DNA from: Syntrophosphaera sp035450685 | GTDB taxonomy: Bacteria > Cloacimonadota > Cloacimonadia > Cloacimonadales > Cloacimonadaceae | Length of the DNA: 64,000 bases | Direction: 5' to 3' | NCBI GenBank assembly: GCA_035450685.1 | Contig: DAOTNF010000011.1 | Coordinates: forward strand, 8,017 to 72,016 | In this document: piece after piece, positions 9,318-19,735 of the stretch | How positions within the stretch are numbered: position 1 is the stretch's first letter | Layout of the letters: every line of letters begins with the position of its first letter | The notes under the pieces: model-generated | The model's database searches: none | What the model was told of the DNA's origin: nothing | Seen by the model: the letters and a program-made list of their open reading frames with translations, nothing else | Position numbers and translations under genes: made by a program

Positions 9318-9687
9318 AGAAACAAGCAGCAAATCCAGAAACTAATCCCATAACCCCAGTCTGCGCTAATCCGCGCCTTCATCCGCGTATATCTGCGTGA
9401 ACCGCCTGACCCATGATCCGGTGCCCAGGGGTGGCAAAGTCCGTTTGCCACAGAGACCGGAAGTCTCTTCCAAACAGGCAACTCCGTTGCCTCTGCCGAA
9501 CGGACTTCGGCAGCCCTTATATTCTGTGTGAACCCCTTGAGCCGTGATCCAATCTTTTGAGTCTGGTGTGATCCGTTTCGGGGTTCATTTCACTATTTCA
9601 ACCTTCCACAGACTTTGCGGTGCTTTCCAGTTGACAATAAATCCGGTTTTTAGGGATGGTTCAGGCAGGAAATTATGTGGAGACCAG

Positions 9688-11211
9688 ATGAGTAAGAAAG
9701 AGCGTACCGCGATCCAACCGACCCGGGAGGAAAACTACGCGGAATGGTATCAACAGGTGATCAAGGCGGCCGATCTGGCCGAAAACAGCGATGTGCGTGG
9801 CTGCATGGTGATCAAGCCCTGGGGCTACGCGATTTGGGAAAACATCCAGCATTCCCTGGATGAGATGTTTCGGGAGACAGGACACAGAAACGCTTATTTT
9901 CCCATCTTCATACCCAAGAGTTTTTTTGAAAAAGAGGCTGAACATGTGGAAGGTTTTGCCAAGGAATGCGCGGTTGTCACGCACAGCCGTCTGGAACATG
10001 ACGGGCGGGGTGGCCTGAAGGCGGCCGGAGAGCTGACCGAGCCCTACATCGTGAGACCCACCAGCGAGACAATCATAGGCTCCTCCTTTGCAAAATGGGT
10101 TAATTCCTACCGGGATCTGCCCCTCAAAATCAATCAATGGGCAAACATCGTGCGTTGGGAAATGCGCACCCGCCTGTTTCTGCGCACCACGGAATTCCTG
10201 TGGCAGGAAGGACACACGGTGCATGAGACCAGAGAAGAAGCGATGGAAGAAACCCTCACGATGCTGGACGTTTATGCCCATTTTGCCCATGAATACCTGG
10301 CCATTCCCGTGATCAAGGGCGAGAAGACGGAAGGGGAGAAATTCCCCGGCGCGGTAAACACCTATTGCATCGAAGCCATGATGCAGGACAAGAAGGCCCT
10401 GCAATCGGGCACCTCGCACTTTTTGGGACAGAACTTTGCCAAAGCCTCCAACATCCGCTTCCAAAACAGGGAAGGCGAGTTTGACTTTGCCTGGACGACC
10501 TCCTGGGGAGTTTCAACCCGTTTGATCGGAGCTCTGATCATGGCCCACAGTGATGATAATGGCCTGGTGCTGCCTCCCAGGATCGCTCCCGCGCACGTTG
10601 CCATCATCCCCATCTACCGCAGCGAAGAAGAAAAAGCAGCCGTGCTGGATCTGGCCAAACAGATAGAAGAATCTCTGAAACACCAGCATTTTGACGGTAT
10701 CAGGATATACACAGAGTTGGACGACCGCGAACTGACTTCCAGCGAACGAAACTGGTATTGGATCAAGAAGGGAATTCCGCTCAGGATCGAGATCGGGCCC
10801 CGGGATGTCGCGTCTCAGAGCGTGATGCTCGCGCGCCGGGATCAGGAACCCCGGGATAAACAATCTGTCCCTGTGGCTGATTTGATCGCAACGACTCTGA
10901 AAGTGCTGCCCGAGATGCAAACCAATCTCTATGGGAGAGCGCTGCGTTTCCGCGATGAAAATATTGTAAAAATCGATTCGCGGGAGGAGTTTTATACCTT
11001 TTTCACACCCCAGAACGCCGCGCAGCCTGAGATCCACGGCGGCTTTGCCAGCTCGCACTGGTGCGGAAACGAGGCCTGCGAAGAAAAGATAAAGGACGAT
11101 CTGAAAGTAACGATCCGCTGCATACCCTTCGATGCCAAGGCTGAAGAGGGAGCTTGCATCTGTTGTGGCAAGGCATCAACGAGGCGGGTCTTCTTTGCCA
11201 AATCCTATTGA
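9688..11211 (+). CDS. proS: prolyl-tRNA synthetase, short (archaeal/eukaryotic-like) type
   Basis: Class II aminoacyl-tRNA synthetase that charges tRNA-Pro. The product is 507 residues from ATG 9688, with a GTGGAGA site upstream. The length and the C-terminal extension with four cysteines (WCGN..C, then CICC), a likely zinc site, place it in the ProS type found in archaea, eukaryotes, Thermus and some bacteria rather than the longer E. coli type with an editing insert. Class II features include RPTSE near residue 123 and the WEMRTRLFLRTTEFLWQEGH motif 2 region. The frame is open to 9544, but the extra 48 codons lie in repeat sequence. It leads the run proS-cinA-purD-porU-porV. Confidence 0.95.
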   Translation: MSKKERTAIQPTREENYAEWYQQVIKAADLAENSDVRGCMVIKPWGYAIWENIQHSLDEMFRETGHRNAYFPIFIPKSFFEKEAEHVEGFAKECAVVTHSRLEHDGRGGLKAAGELTEPYIVRPTSETIIGSSFAKWVNSYRDLPLKINQWANIVRWEMRTRLFLRTTEFLWQEGHTVHETREEAMEETLTMLDVYAHFAHEYLAIPVIKGEKTEGEKFPGAVNTYCIEAMMQDKKALQSGTSHFLGQNFAKASNIRFQNREGEFDFAWTTSWGVSTRLIGALIMAHSDDNGLVLPPRIAPAHVAIIPIYRSEEEKAAVLDLAKQIEESLKHQHFDGIRIYTELDDRELTSSERNWYWIKKGIPLRIEIGPRDVASQSVMLARRDQEPRDKQSVPVADLIATTLKVLPEMQTNLYGRALRFRDENIVKIDSREEFYTFFTPQNAAQPEIHGGFASSHWCGNEACEEKIKDDLKVTIRCIPFDAKAEEGACICCGKASTRRVFFAKSY

Positions 11212-11218
11212 CGGGTAA

Positions 11219-12448
11219 ATGAGAAACAGCGCCATTATATCCATAGGCAACGAGATTCTGCTTGGCAAAACGGTGAACACCAATCTTGCCTGGCTGGCCT
11301 CTGAACTGGCGGCAATGGGCCTACCCGTGGAGTGCTCGTTAACGGTCAAAGACGATCCTGAAGCCATCAGCAGCGCTTTGCGGCAATGCTGGAAACACTA
11401 CGATGTGGTGATTAGCACAGGAGGCTTGGGGCCAACTGATGACGACATCACCAAACAGGAAATCGCCAGATTCTTTGGCCGCGAACTGGTATTCGACGAA
11501 AAGATTTGGCAGCACGTGCAAAACCTGTTCAGCAAGCGGGGTTTGCCCACCCCCCAGATCAACCGCTGCCAGGCCATGGTCCCGGCTGGATTTACTGCTC
11601 TTTCCAACTGGCGGGGCACAGCTCCCGGTCTGTATTATTCGGACCAGGGGCACTGTTTCTTCGCGTTTGCCGGAGTGCCAGCCGAAATGATGCATGTATT
11701 CGAAACTGGCGCAAAACCGGTATTGCTGGAAAAATACCATGATCTGGAGCCGGTGTTGCAGAAGACCTTGCACAGCTTTGGCATCTCGGAATCCGCTCTG
11801 GCGGAGGCTTTGTGCCCGCTGAACCTGCCCAGGGGCGTCCATCTGGCCTGGCTTCCCCAAACTGGCAGGGTGGATCTGAGGTTTTACGGAGAGCGGGAAA
11901 GTCTGATTGAAACCGCCATCCAAGCCGCCAAAGAGAAAATTGGCAAATATCTCTGGGGCAGTGATGAGGACACCCCCGTGAGCGTGATCTCGGCGCTGTT
12001 GAGGGAACAAGGCCTGAAGATCTCCATAGCCGAATCCTGCACGGGCGGGCTGTTGCAAACCATGCTCACCGATCTGGCTGGCTCATCAGATATATATGCG
12101 GGCGGAGTGGTGAGTTACAGCAATGAGCTTAAAAACAAGCTTTTGGGAGTATCGGCAGAAACTCTTTCCCGGCATGGCGCGGTAAGCACAGAATGTGCGC
12201 TGGAAATGGTGGTGGGAATAAAAGCCTTGACAGATTCTCAGGCAGCCATTTCTGTCACTGGCATTGCAGGACCCGATGGCGGAACAAAAGAAAAAGCAGT
12301 CGGAATGGTACATTTTGGATTTTCACTTTTCAAAGACCTGTGGAGTGTTGCGCATATTTTCAGTGGCGATCGTCAGGCCATCCGGTATAAAGCCGCGGAA
12401 TATGCCTTGCTGCACATGATTATGCGCCTACGAGGAAAGAAAATTTGA
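11219..12448 (+). CDS. cinA: CinA family protein (NMN amidohydrolase / putative ADP-ribose pyrophosphatase)
   Basis: Two-domain CinA of 409 residues, the full usual length. The N-terminal MoCF-like domain includes the STGGLGPTDDD motif (about 64-74). The C-terminal CinA domain has AESCTGG (about 265-271), with the serine expected to be the nucleophile for converting nicotinamide mononucleotide to nicotinate mononucleotide, plus GIAGPDGGT. The role is pyridine-nucleotide recycling. It starts 7 bp after proS and overlaps purD by 4 bp. Confidence 0.93.
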   Translation: MRNSAIISIGNEILLGKTVNTNLAWLASELAAMGLPVECSLTVKDDPEAISSALRQCWKHYDVVISTGGLGPTDDDITKQEIARFFGRELVFDEKIWQHVQNLFSKRGLPTPQINRCQAMVPAGFTALSNWRGTAPGLYYSDQGHCFFAFAGVPAEMMHVFETGAKPVLLEKYHDLEPVLQKTLHSFGISESALAEALCPLNLPRGVHLAWLPQTGRVDLRFYGERESLIETAIQAAKEKIGKYLWGSDEDTPVSVISALLREQGLKISIAESCTGGLLQTMLTDLAGSSDIYAGGVVSYSNELKNKLLGVSAETLSRHGAVSTECALEMVVGIKALTDSQAAISVTGIAGPDGGTKEKAVGMVHFGFSLFKDLWSVAHIFSGDRQAIRYKAAEYALLHMIMRLRGKKI

Positions 12449-13683
12449 AAGTACTGATCATCGGCGGCGGAGCGCGGGAACATGCCATAGCCGCTTGCTT
12501 CGCCACTGGCTGCGGCCCGGAGAATATCACCGTCGCTCCCGGCAATGCGGGCATCGCGCGTGAATACAATTGTGTAGATATTAAAACTCCCTCATCATTA
12601 GTGCAGTGGTGTTCTGCCCATGCGCCGGACCTGGTGTTTTTTGGACCGGAACAACCGTTGGCAGAGGGTTGGGCAGACCTGTTACGCAGTGAGGGTGTCG
12701 CCTGCATAGGGCCATCCAGGGCAGCGGCCAGGATTGAAACCAGTAAAATCTTTGCCAAAAACCTGATGCGGCAGATGAATATCCCTACAGCGAAAAGCAT
12801 GGCTTTTAAGGAACCATCCGGGGCAAGGGAGTATATCCAAACTAATGTGATATACCCTCTGGTCGTAAAGGCGGATGGACTGGCTGCCGGAAAAGGTGTT
12901 ATCATAGCGGTGGACAAAGAAGAGGCATTGGCGGCCCTGGATACCCTCGATAGCATTGCCCCCGGCGGGGTGGTATTGGAAGAATACCTGCAAGGATGGG
13001 AGGCTTCCATCTTTGCCATAACAGACGGAAATAGCTTCCAGAGCACTCTTTTTGCCCAGGATCACAAGCAGCTTCTGGAAGGCGACCGCGGTCCCAATAC
13101 AGGAGGCATGGGCGCATGGTGTCCGGTTCTGCCTGCAGAAAAGTATCGCGAACAAGTAAATAATGAGATAATCGCCCCCGCTCTGCAAGGCCTGCGCGAA
13201 GCCGGATGCCCCTTTGAAGGATTCTTGTATTGCGGATTGATGTTCACCAAAGACGGGCCCAAAGTGATCGAGTTTAACTGCCGGTTGGGAGACCCCGAAA
13301 CCCAGGCATTGCTTCCCCTGTTGAAAACCGACCTGACAGAAATCTGCAAGGCAATCCTGGAAAAACGGGTGGATGAATTGCATCTGAATTGGTCAGACAG
13401 TAATAGCGTCTGTGTGGTTCTGGCGTCGGAAGGCTATCCCGGCAATAGCCTGAAAGGCAGGCCCATTGTTTTTGATAAAGGTATAACCAGCCAGATCTTC
13501 TTTAGCGGAGTGGCAGAGCTGGATAAGCAGCTGGTCACCAACGGAGGGAGAGTGCTGTCAATAGTAGCCGGGGGAGAAAACCTCCAACAGGCAAGAGAAA
13601 AGGCTTATGCCGACTGCGCGAGGGTCTTTTTTGAAGGAAAGATCCTGCGCAAAGACATCTCTCTAAGAGAAAACACTTTGTGA
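12445..13683 (+). CDS. purD: phosphoribosylamine-glycine ligase (GARS)
   Basis: ATP-grasp enzyme of purine synthesis that joins phosphoribosylamine and glycine to give GAR. At 412 residues it is a normal single-domain PurD. Motifs include the N-terminal IIGGGAREHA, the KADGLAAGKGV ATP-grasp loop (about 135-145), GPNTGGMGA and EFNCRLGDPE. The start is TTG, overlapping cinA by 4 bp, with CGAGGAAAG upstream. No other purine genes are in the window. It is followed after 13 bp by porU. Confidence 0.95.
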   Translation: MKVLIIGGGAREHAIAACFATGCGPENITVAPGNAGIAREYNCVDIKTPSSLVQWCSAHAPDLVFFGPEQPLAEGWADLLRSEGVACIGPSRAAARIETSKIFAKNLMRQMNIPTAKSMAFKEPSGAREYIQTNVIYPLVVKADGLAAGKGVIIAVDKEEALAALDTLDSIAPGGVVLEEYLQGWEASIFAITDGNSFQSTLFAQDHKQLLEGDRGPNTGGMGAWCPVLPAEKYREQVNNEIIAPALQGLREAGCPFEGFLYCGLMFTKDGPKVIEFNCRLGDPETQALLPLLKTDLTEICKAILEKRVDELHLNWSDSNSVCVVLASEGYPGNSLKGRPIVFDKGITSQIFFSGVAELDKQLVTNGGRVLSIVAGGENLQQAREKAYADCARVFFEGKILRKDISLRENTL

Positions 13684-13696
13684 GGACGGAGCCAAA

Positions 13697-16600
13697 ATGA
13701 AATCACTCATATCCATCATACTTCTGCTTGTCTCCTTGACATGTGTGTATGCTGAGGTCACTGTTGTGTCACAAACACAGGACGAACTGCTGCTGGATTT
13801 CATACTTCCAGAATATAAGATTGATTTTGAAAACATCATGGGTACAAACTGGCAAAGCATTGTATGCGATGACGGGTCTGTCCATGCAGAACAAGGTTTC
13901 CCAGAACTGAGAGTTTTCAGCGAAGCTGTGGCTATCCCAGTAAATGGCAGTATCTCAATCCAGATCAGCAATGTTAAGAGCACAGTACTCAAAAACATCA
14001 ACCTTAAACCCACATACAAAATGGTGCTGAAAGATGAGGAGGTGGACTATGTGTTTTATCAGGATGTGCGGGCTTACAACAATCCGCAACTATACCCTGC
14101 GGAACTGGTACAAAGCGGAGAAACTGCGTTTATCGGAAACAGGAACTTTGTTCCTTTGCGGATTTTCCCTTTCCAATACCGGGCAGCTACCCAAGAACTG
14201 GTTGTAAACACATCATTCAGCATAAGGGTGATAATCCACGGCACCAAGAGCGCGACGGACAACTGGCAGATGAGTGATAATCCACTGGATGGCGTGGCAG
14301 ATAGCTTTTTCCTGAATAACGCAAGCTCTATGGCTTGGAGAATGCCCCGTAAAACAGCTATCGATTATCAAGCTCCCAAAAACGGAAGCACTCAGGCTAA
14401 CGAAATCCAACTGATCGTAAATCAGGAAGGAATATACAAAATAACATATTCCATGATAAATGATTACATCAACGCCATGATAGATTCCCTGGGTAATATT
14501 ATGGCTTGGACACCCAGCACTGTAGATCCACGCAACCTTGAGCTCCGCGACGAATATGGAACGGTTCCCATCTTCTTCAATGGCGAAGCTGATGGTGTCT
14601 TTAACCCGCAGGATTATTTCGAATTCTATGGCGATCGGCATTATGGAGACGACGGATATTCGGACAATTATACTGATGAAAATGTCTATACTCTCTATCT
14701 GAACGATGGTTTGGGCGCACGGATGGCTGTGGAAAGCGGCGGCCTGATTGTTGCTGATGCCTCTCAATACATAGTACCGGATGCCTATGAGCATACAGTC
14801 CATTTTGAGCAACAGATTATATACGAAAAGCTGGGTAACGGTTGGAAAGCGGAAAATCCCAATTATTTTAAAGAAGATATCTGGTTTTGGCGCAGAATCA
14901 GTGCTCCAGACCTGGCCATAGTACCTTTTGAGCTCCAATACCCTTTGGATAGCAACTTGCGGACGGCAAGCACAAAGATTTCGCTTATGGGTCTCACCTT
15001 TGCGGAAGGACTTTCCCCGGGCGAATATGATCATGACGCTACAGTCAGGATAAACCAGGCAATGGTGAATACACATACCTGGACTGGGCAAACCGAGCAG
15101 ATTTTTCAAAATCGCAACCCCATAGCAAATTCATACTTCCAGCATGGTACCAACCATATGTATATCAGCCTTTCCGGAAATACTGCTTCTGGGTATAAAG
15201 AACAGGTTTTGCTGGACTATATGGATCTCACCTATTGGCGTGAATATAAAACCAGTGAAGACAAGATCAAATTCTCCAAACCCTCCCACCGCCCGGCAGG
15301 ACTTTATCAGTTCCAGTTGGAGGGGTTTAGCAGCAGCGACGTTTCTGTATATAAACTGGGTTCCAGCATCATCACCAATTGCCAGATCGAACCCTTCAAC
15401 CTTGATGGAGTTGCTCCCTGGACAGTAACCATGCAGGACAGCGTTTCTTCTTCTACGGTAAAGTATTACGCCTTGACGGAAGACAAAAAGATGAGTCCGA
15501 TATCTTTGCGTATAAACCTGCCTTCCGATCTTAAGAACCCAAATAACTCCGCCGACCTGATCCTGGTAAGCAACAGGGAAATGCTAAACTGTGAAGGAAC
15601 AGACCTGTTGGTTAGCCTCTGGGAAGCGGAAAACCACACTGTAGCGAGAGTGGATTATCAGGATATCTTTGATGAATTTAACCACGGAATACGTTCTGCG
15701 GAATCGCTAAAAGATTTCTTTTCCTACGCCTACAATTACTGGAGTTCGCCTCAACTGAAGTATATTGTACTTTTGGGTGAGGGAGTTAGTGATGAAAGGG
15801 ACAACAGCCCTGCCAGAAAGTATGCCCTGATCCCTGTAAAAATGGCATGGACCTGGTCTCTCGGAGCTACTGCAAGCGATCCCTGGTATGCCTGCCTGGT
15901 GGGTGACGATGTGATTCCAGACGTGGCAATAACCCGGATCAATGTGTGGCTGCCTCAACAAGTGCTGGACTATGCGCTGAAAGCAGAGAGCTATCGAAAC
16001 AACCTTCAAACACAAAGGCTTTGGAACAGCCACCTGACCTTCAGTGCAGGTGGTAGAGCAAATGATCCAGATGATACCTTCGCCAAACAATCCGAAAGGA
16101 TCAGACGAAAAAACGTGCCAAATCATTACAGGGTTTCCAGGGTCTATACACGTACCAGCGACAGCGATTTCTTAGGAGGCACTTTCAACCTCCTGGAACA
16201 AATCAATTCCGGCACTCAGTATCTCCAGTTTATAGGTCATGGCGGGGGCAGGATTTGGTCCGACTATAACCTGTTTAACTTTAACAACGTCGCAACCCTG
16301 AACAACCCTGTGTACCCAATTGTGCTTAGCCTGGCTTGTTATGTATCTGCTTTTGACACAAACGGCGCATCGAGTTTGAGCGAAGCTTTGGTAGTTCAAC
16401 CTGGTAAAGGGGCAATAGCCACCCTGGGCTTCAGCGGATTGGGGTTAATGGCACAAAACGAGGATTGGGGCATGGCATTTACGGAAGCGTTGTTCAAACA
16501 CGACTTCCCAACTCTTGGCCAGGCTCTGCAATACTCTCTGGCAAGATTCTATACAACAACCTCTGCCTCCAGCGGCAGATACTCCCTGATAAATGGAACC

Positions 16601-18706
16601 GCCATGTTGGGCGATCATCTGATCAAACCCCGAAAACCTGTCGCAGACATACCAGTGTCTTTGAGCAGCCATGTGTTGCAGCCTGGTGAAGTATTGCAGG
16701 TGAATGCCCAGTTTCCGACCGATGTGACAAGCGCGCGCCTGTACATAATGAAAAAGAACGAGACCTGTGTAAACGTGGCTTATGACATGCCCGTGATTAA
16801 CGGTAATTTCAATGCCAGTTATACTGTTCCAATTGCGGATTCCACCAAGTATTCCAGGATAGCTTACGTGGCAGGATACTCACCAACCCAGGAGTATGTG
16901 GGGAAAACAGTTTTCGGAGTTGGCCGGGCAGCGGTCATGCATCATTCGACCGTTCCTGAAAGTCCTGCCTGGCAGGATTCTGTGGCTTTCATTGCAACTG
17001 TGTTCAGCAATGAACCAATCAATGCTGTGAGATGCCGTTATACACTGAATATAGACGCAAGCAATGTAAACTGGGTCAATCTGCCCATGCAACCGCATCC
17101 GACATTGGAAAATGCTTACATCAGCACGGCAAAAATGCCACCTCAAGTGACAGGCAAGGAAGTATCCTACAAGTATGAAATCACTACTCCCAGCGGCCCC
17201 TATGAATCTTTTGTGTACAACCACGTTACCCGCGGACCAGATCTTGTGCTTGAAGATATCAGACTGGAAAGCACAAACAACGGACAGGCACTGAAAGTAC
17301 TGGTATCAAACTGCGGTGACGCAGCCTCCATCAATACAGACCTGCGATTGGATGTCATCCCTGAGGACATCCCGCAGTATATGTTCAGCACTCAAACGCT
17401 GGCACCTGTTCAGGTAAATGAAAAACGATGGGAAACCATACCTCTGGATGGGCTGAGCAATGGATTCATAACCTTTGAGGTAAGGGTTAACCTATCCGAC
17501 GCCTTCCCTGAATGGCACCCCCCTACCAGTTTTAGCATCAACAACCTTATCACGTTGGCAACGTCCTTCAACTACTTCTCTATTGACGATGGTGGCGCGG
17601 TCATAAGCAGCGTGGACGGCAATGTAAGCTGTGAAATTCCTTCCGGACTTGTTCCTGCAGGGCAGAGCTCAGTTTTCCACATCACTGGATTGGGCAAATA
17701 TACTGCCAGCGATCAACCAGGAATATCAGAGATTAAGTTGCGTTACTATGACTCGTTTCCCAACTCTATCGCCTCAAACGCTTATGAAATCAGAACCCTG
17801 GATCCGGCATTGACCGACTCGACGGGAACCCTGATAAACCACAAAAAAATGAAGCTCTCCTTTTTCTACAGCAACACAGACCCGGAAACACAGGAAGACG
17901 AGGCTGACAACAGTTTCAAGATCTACAGATGGAACGAGACTGGAAAAAAATGGCTGTTGCAGGGAGGCAATGTATCAACTGAAGATAACATGGTTGTCTT
18001 CGAAGTGAGCAGGCAGGGCATATACACCATCTATAACAACAAGGACAGGATTCGTCCCTCGATCGACGTTAATGTGCAGGATCAGGAGTTTACGATCGGT
18101 GGCTATGTCTCTGGTACAGGCGTGATTTCGCTTTTACTGAGCGACGCCAATGGTATAGATGTATTCGACAGTACCATTCGCTTGTTTTTAAATGGTGACG
18201 AAATTCCCAAGGATGAATATGTTGCCACGGTAAATCTGGATAATCTCAATCGCATTCCCATAAAATACCAGTTGAATGCCAGCCGGGGAAATTACACTCT
18301 TGTGGTTGATTGCAAAGATGTGAACGGCAACGCAAACTCACGCGAAATCCAATTCATCGTGAATGACAAATTTGATATCATCAATATCGGCAACTATCCA
18401 AATCCTGTGTTGGGGCGCGCTCAAGACCCCAAGAACGATGGCAGGACCAGGTTTACTTATGTCCTCACAGACCAGGCTGACGAAGTGAGTATAAAAGTTT
18501 ATACCGTGGCTGGCCGTTTGGTCAAATCTTTCAAAAACCTGCCCACTGGAGTGGGATATCACGAGTTCCCGCGCACTCTGTATGGTTGGGATTGCAAGGA
18601 TGAAGCGAACATTGCTCTGGCTAACGGCGTATACTTTTACAAAGTGAGAGCGGTCAAAGGTAATAAAAGAATAGAAAAGACAATGAAAATGGCAATATTA
18701 AAATAG
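13697..18706 (+). CDS. porU: type IX secretion sortase PorU-like C25 peptidase
   Basis: Secreted gingipain-family (C25) protein of 1669 residues. In Bacteroidetes, PorU removes the C-terminal sorting domain of T9SS cargo and attaches it to lipid at the cell surface. Seen here: a signal peptide (1-19), a propeptide-like region, a C25 domain with catalytic His848 (FIGHGGG) and Cys881 (LACYVSAFD) spaced 33 residues as in RgpB, then beta-sandwich domains. The end is a FlgD-like Ig/sorting-type domain beginning YPNPV (about 1575) and ending MKMAIL. The RgpB S1 aspartate motif NGESD is absent, so arginine specificity is not expected. It lies immediately before porV, which supports PorU rather than a secreted protease. 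It is longer than typical PorU (about 1150-1300 residues). Confidence 0.85.
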   Translation: MKSLISIILLLVSLTCVYAEVTVVSQTQDELLLDFILPEYKIDFENIMGTNWQSIVCDDGSVHAEQGFPELRVFSEAVAIPVNGSISIQISNVKSTVLKNINLKPTYKMVLKDEEVDYVFYQDVRAYNNPQLYPAELVQSGETAFIGNRNFVPLRIFPFQYRAATQELVVNTSFSIRVIIHGTKSATDNWQMSDNPLDGVADSFFLNNASSMAWRMPRKTAIDYQAPKNGSTQANEIQLIVNQEGIYKITYSMINDYINAMIDSLGNIMAWTPSTVDPRNLELRDEYGTVPIFFNGEADGVFNPQDYFEFYGDRHYGDDGYSDNYTDENVYTLYLNDGLGARMAVESGGLIVADASQYIVPDAYEHTVHFEQQIIYEKLGNGWKAENPNYFKEDIWFWRRISAPDLAIVPFELQYPLDSNLRTASTKISLMGLTFAEGLSPGEYDHDATVRINQAMVNTHTWTGQTEQIFQNRNPIANSYFQHGTNHMYISLSGNTASGYKEQVLLDYMDLTYWREYKTSEDKIKFSKPSHRPAGLYQFQLEGFSSSDVSVYKLGSSIITNCQIEPFNLDGVAPWTVTMQDSVSSSTVKYYALTEDKKMSPISLRINLPSDLKNPNNSADLILVSNREMLNCEGTDLLVSLWEAENHTVARVDYQDIFDEFNHGIRSAESLKDFFSYAYNYWSSPQLKYIVLLGEGVSDERDNSPARKYALIPVKMAWTWSLGATASDPWYACLVGDDVIPDVAITRINVWLPQQVLDYALKAESYRNNLQTQRLWNSHLTFSAGGRANDPDDTFAKQSERIRRKNVPNHYRVSRVYTRTSDSDFLGGTFNLLEQINSGTQYLQFIGHGGGRIWSDYNLFNFNNVATLNNPVYPIVLSLACYVSAFDTNGASSLSEALVVQPGKGAIATLGFSGLGLMAQNEDWGMAFTEALFKHDFPTLGQALQYSLARFYTTTSASSGRYSLINGTAMLGDHLIKPRKPVADIPVSLSSHVLQPGEVLQVNAQFPTDVTSARLYIMKKNETCVNVAYDMPVINGNFNASYTVPIADSTKYSRIAYVAGYSPTQEYVGKTVFGVGRAAVMHHSTVPESPAWQDSVAFIATVFSNEPINAVRCRYTLNIDASNVNWVNLPMQPHPTLENAYISTAKMPPQVTGKEVSYKYEITTPSGPYESFVYNHVTRGPDLVLEDIRLESTNNGQALKVLVSNCGDAASINTDLRLDVIPEDIPQYMFSTQTLAPVQVNEKRWETIPLDGLSNGFITFEVRVNLSDAFPEWHPPTSFSINNLITLATSFNYFSIDDGGAVISSVDGNVSCEIPSGLVPAGQSSVFHITGLGKYTASDQPGISEIKLRYYDSFPNSIASNAYEIRTLDPALTDSTGTLINHKKMKLSFFYSNTDPETQEDEADNSFKIYRWNETGKKWLLQGGNVSTEDNMVVFEVSRQGIYTIYNNKDRIRPSIDVNVQDQEFTIGGYVSGTGVISLLLSDANGIDVFDSTIRLFLNGDEIPKDEYVATVNLDNLNRIPIKYQLNASRGNYTLVVDCKDVNGNANSREIQFIVNDKFDIINIGNYPNPVLGRAQDPKNDGRTRFTYVLTDQADEVSIKVYTVAGRLVKSFKNLPTGVGYHEFPRTLYGWDCKDEANIALANGVYFYKVRAVKGNKRIEKTMKMAILK

Positions 18707-18715
18707 GTAAGCAGA

Positions 18716-19726
18716 ATGAGAAAGAGAATTCTTGTCGTTAACGTAATAATGCTTACGGCATTACCGTTGCTAGCTGGCAGATATGCCGGAGATTTTATGA
18801 TGATCGGTGCCGGAGTTCGGTCCCTGGGTATGGGAGGGGCTTTTTGCGCTCTGGCAGATGATGGTTCAGCTATCTATTGGAATTCGGCAGGTATTTCACA
18901 GATAAGAGATTCTGAAATTATATTGATGCACGCTTTCCTATACAATGGATTGGCATCTTACGACAATCTCAGTTTTTGCCAACCCCTTCCCAATGGTGTT
19001 ACCATCGGTCTGAACGCAATCAGATTAACCGTGTCCGATATACCGCTTTTTGATGAGTCCTATCTGATAGGCACAAACGTGGACCAGAGGGTCAATAACA
19101 GCAATTATCATCTGCCTGGCATCCCGGATGGTAGATTTAGAAGCGTTGACGACATGTATCAATTTGCCTTTTCCAAACACATACATTACGATGTCAACAT
19201 GGGCTGGTTGTTTTTTGAAATCCCAATGGACTTTCATTTTGGGGGCAATATCAAGTTCATCAAACGCAATATCAAGGACAATCAGGGTACCGGAACAGGA
19301 TTGGACTTGGGATTCAAAGTCAAATCTGACTTGGCGGTGATCCTTGATTGGGATGTATTGGGCAAGATTGATTTCGGGATGAATTTTCAAGATGTGGCAG
19401 GTACTAGTATCAGCTGGGATACCTATTCTGAACACAAAGACGAGGTGCTCTTCAACACCAAACTGGGAGTGGCTATAAGTCAACCGATCCCCGTTATTGA
19501 TTCGGAGCTCCTGCTTGCCTACGACTACGACTATGTATATGGCGGCACCAGTCATTATGGAGCTCAGTTCTCATATAAGGACTTGGGTAGCCTGAGAGCA
19601 GGTTATTACGATACAAATTTCTCATGCGGAGCCAGCGTTAATGTCTATGGCGTTGGTGTCGATTACGCTCTGATCACCAATCCCGTTGGGATCACTAATC
19701 GTCTGGGTCTGCGCGTACGATTTTAG
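18716..19726 (+). CDS. porV: PorV/PorQ family outer-membrane beta-barrel protein
   Basis: The 336-residue product has a signal peptide (about 1-20, ending LLAG) followed by the hallmark N-terminal block of the PorV/PorQ (UPF0164) family: GVRSLGMGGAFCALADDGSA and YWNSAGI. The rest alternates short beta strands and turns, as in a FadL-like barrel. In Bacteroidetes PorV is the shuttle that presents cargo to PorU and is part of the attachment complex. It begins 9 bp after porU, consistent with function as its partner. PorQ-like or other paralogue status cannot be excluded from one copy. Confidence 0.85.
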   Translation: MRKRILVVNVIMLTALPLLAGRYAGDFMMIGAGVRSLGMGGAFCALADDGSAIYWNSAGISQIRDSEIILMHAFLYNGLASYDNLSFCQPLPNGVTIGLNAIRLTVSDIPLFDESYLIGTNVDQRVNNSNYHLPGIPDGRFRSVDDMYQFAFSKHIHYDVNMGWLFFEIPMDFHFGGNIKFIKRNIKDNQGTGTGLDLGFKVKSDLAVILDWDVLGKIDFGMNFQDVAGTSISWDTYSEHKDEVLFNTKLGVAISQPIPVIDSELLLAYDYDYVYGGTSHYGAQFSYKDLGSLRAGYYDTNFSCGASVNVYGVGVDYALITNPVGITNRLGLRVRF

Positions 19727-19735
19727 GAGTACAAA

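Larger units (their letters stand above)
8758..9687. other. 930-bp gene-free region of mosaic repeats before proS
   Basis: No supportable gene; frames that stay open here run through repeats. The region holds one composite repeat (8817-9060), then a GGAAAGGT-box segment (9128-9243), then a partial second copy of the first module (about 9273-9317) and another fragment near 9533-9556. Low-complexity phrases such as 'gatccagtctttt' recur. An open frame runs into proS from 9544, but it is repeat-derived until the family start at 9688. Confidence 0.6.

Noticed and set aside
8927..9481. 184-codon minus-strand frame in the region before proS
   Set aside because: It runs through three repeat segments and its end is the repeat's own SD-ATG frame; no domain and no conservation expected.
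9544..9687. 48-codon N-terminal extension of ProS
   Set aside because: The extension is encoded by repeat-like intergenic DNA, has no counterpart in the ProS family and lacks a ribosome-binding site; 9688 has one.
9673..10464. 263-codon minus-strand frame opposite proS
   Set aside because: ProS motifs on the plus strand are unambiguous; the antisense frame has no recognisable features.
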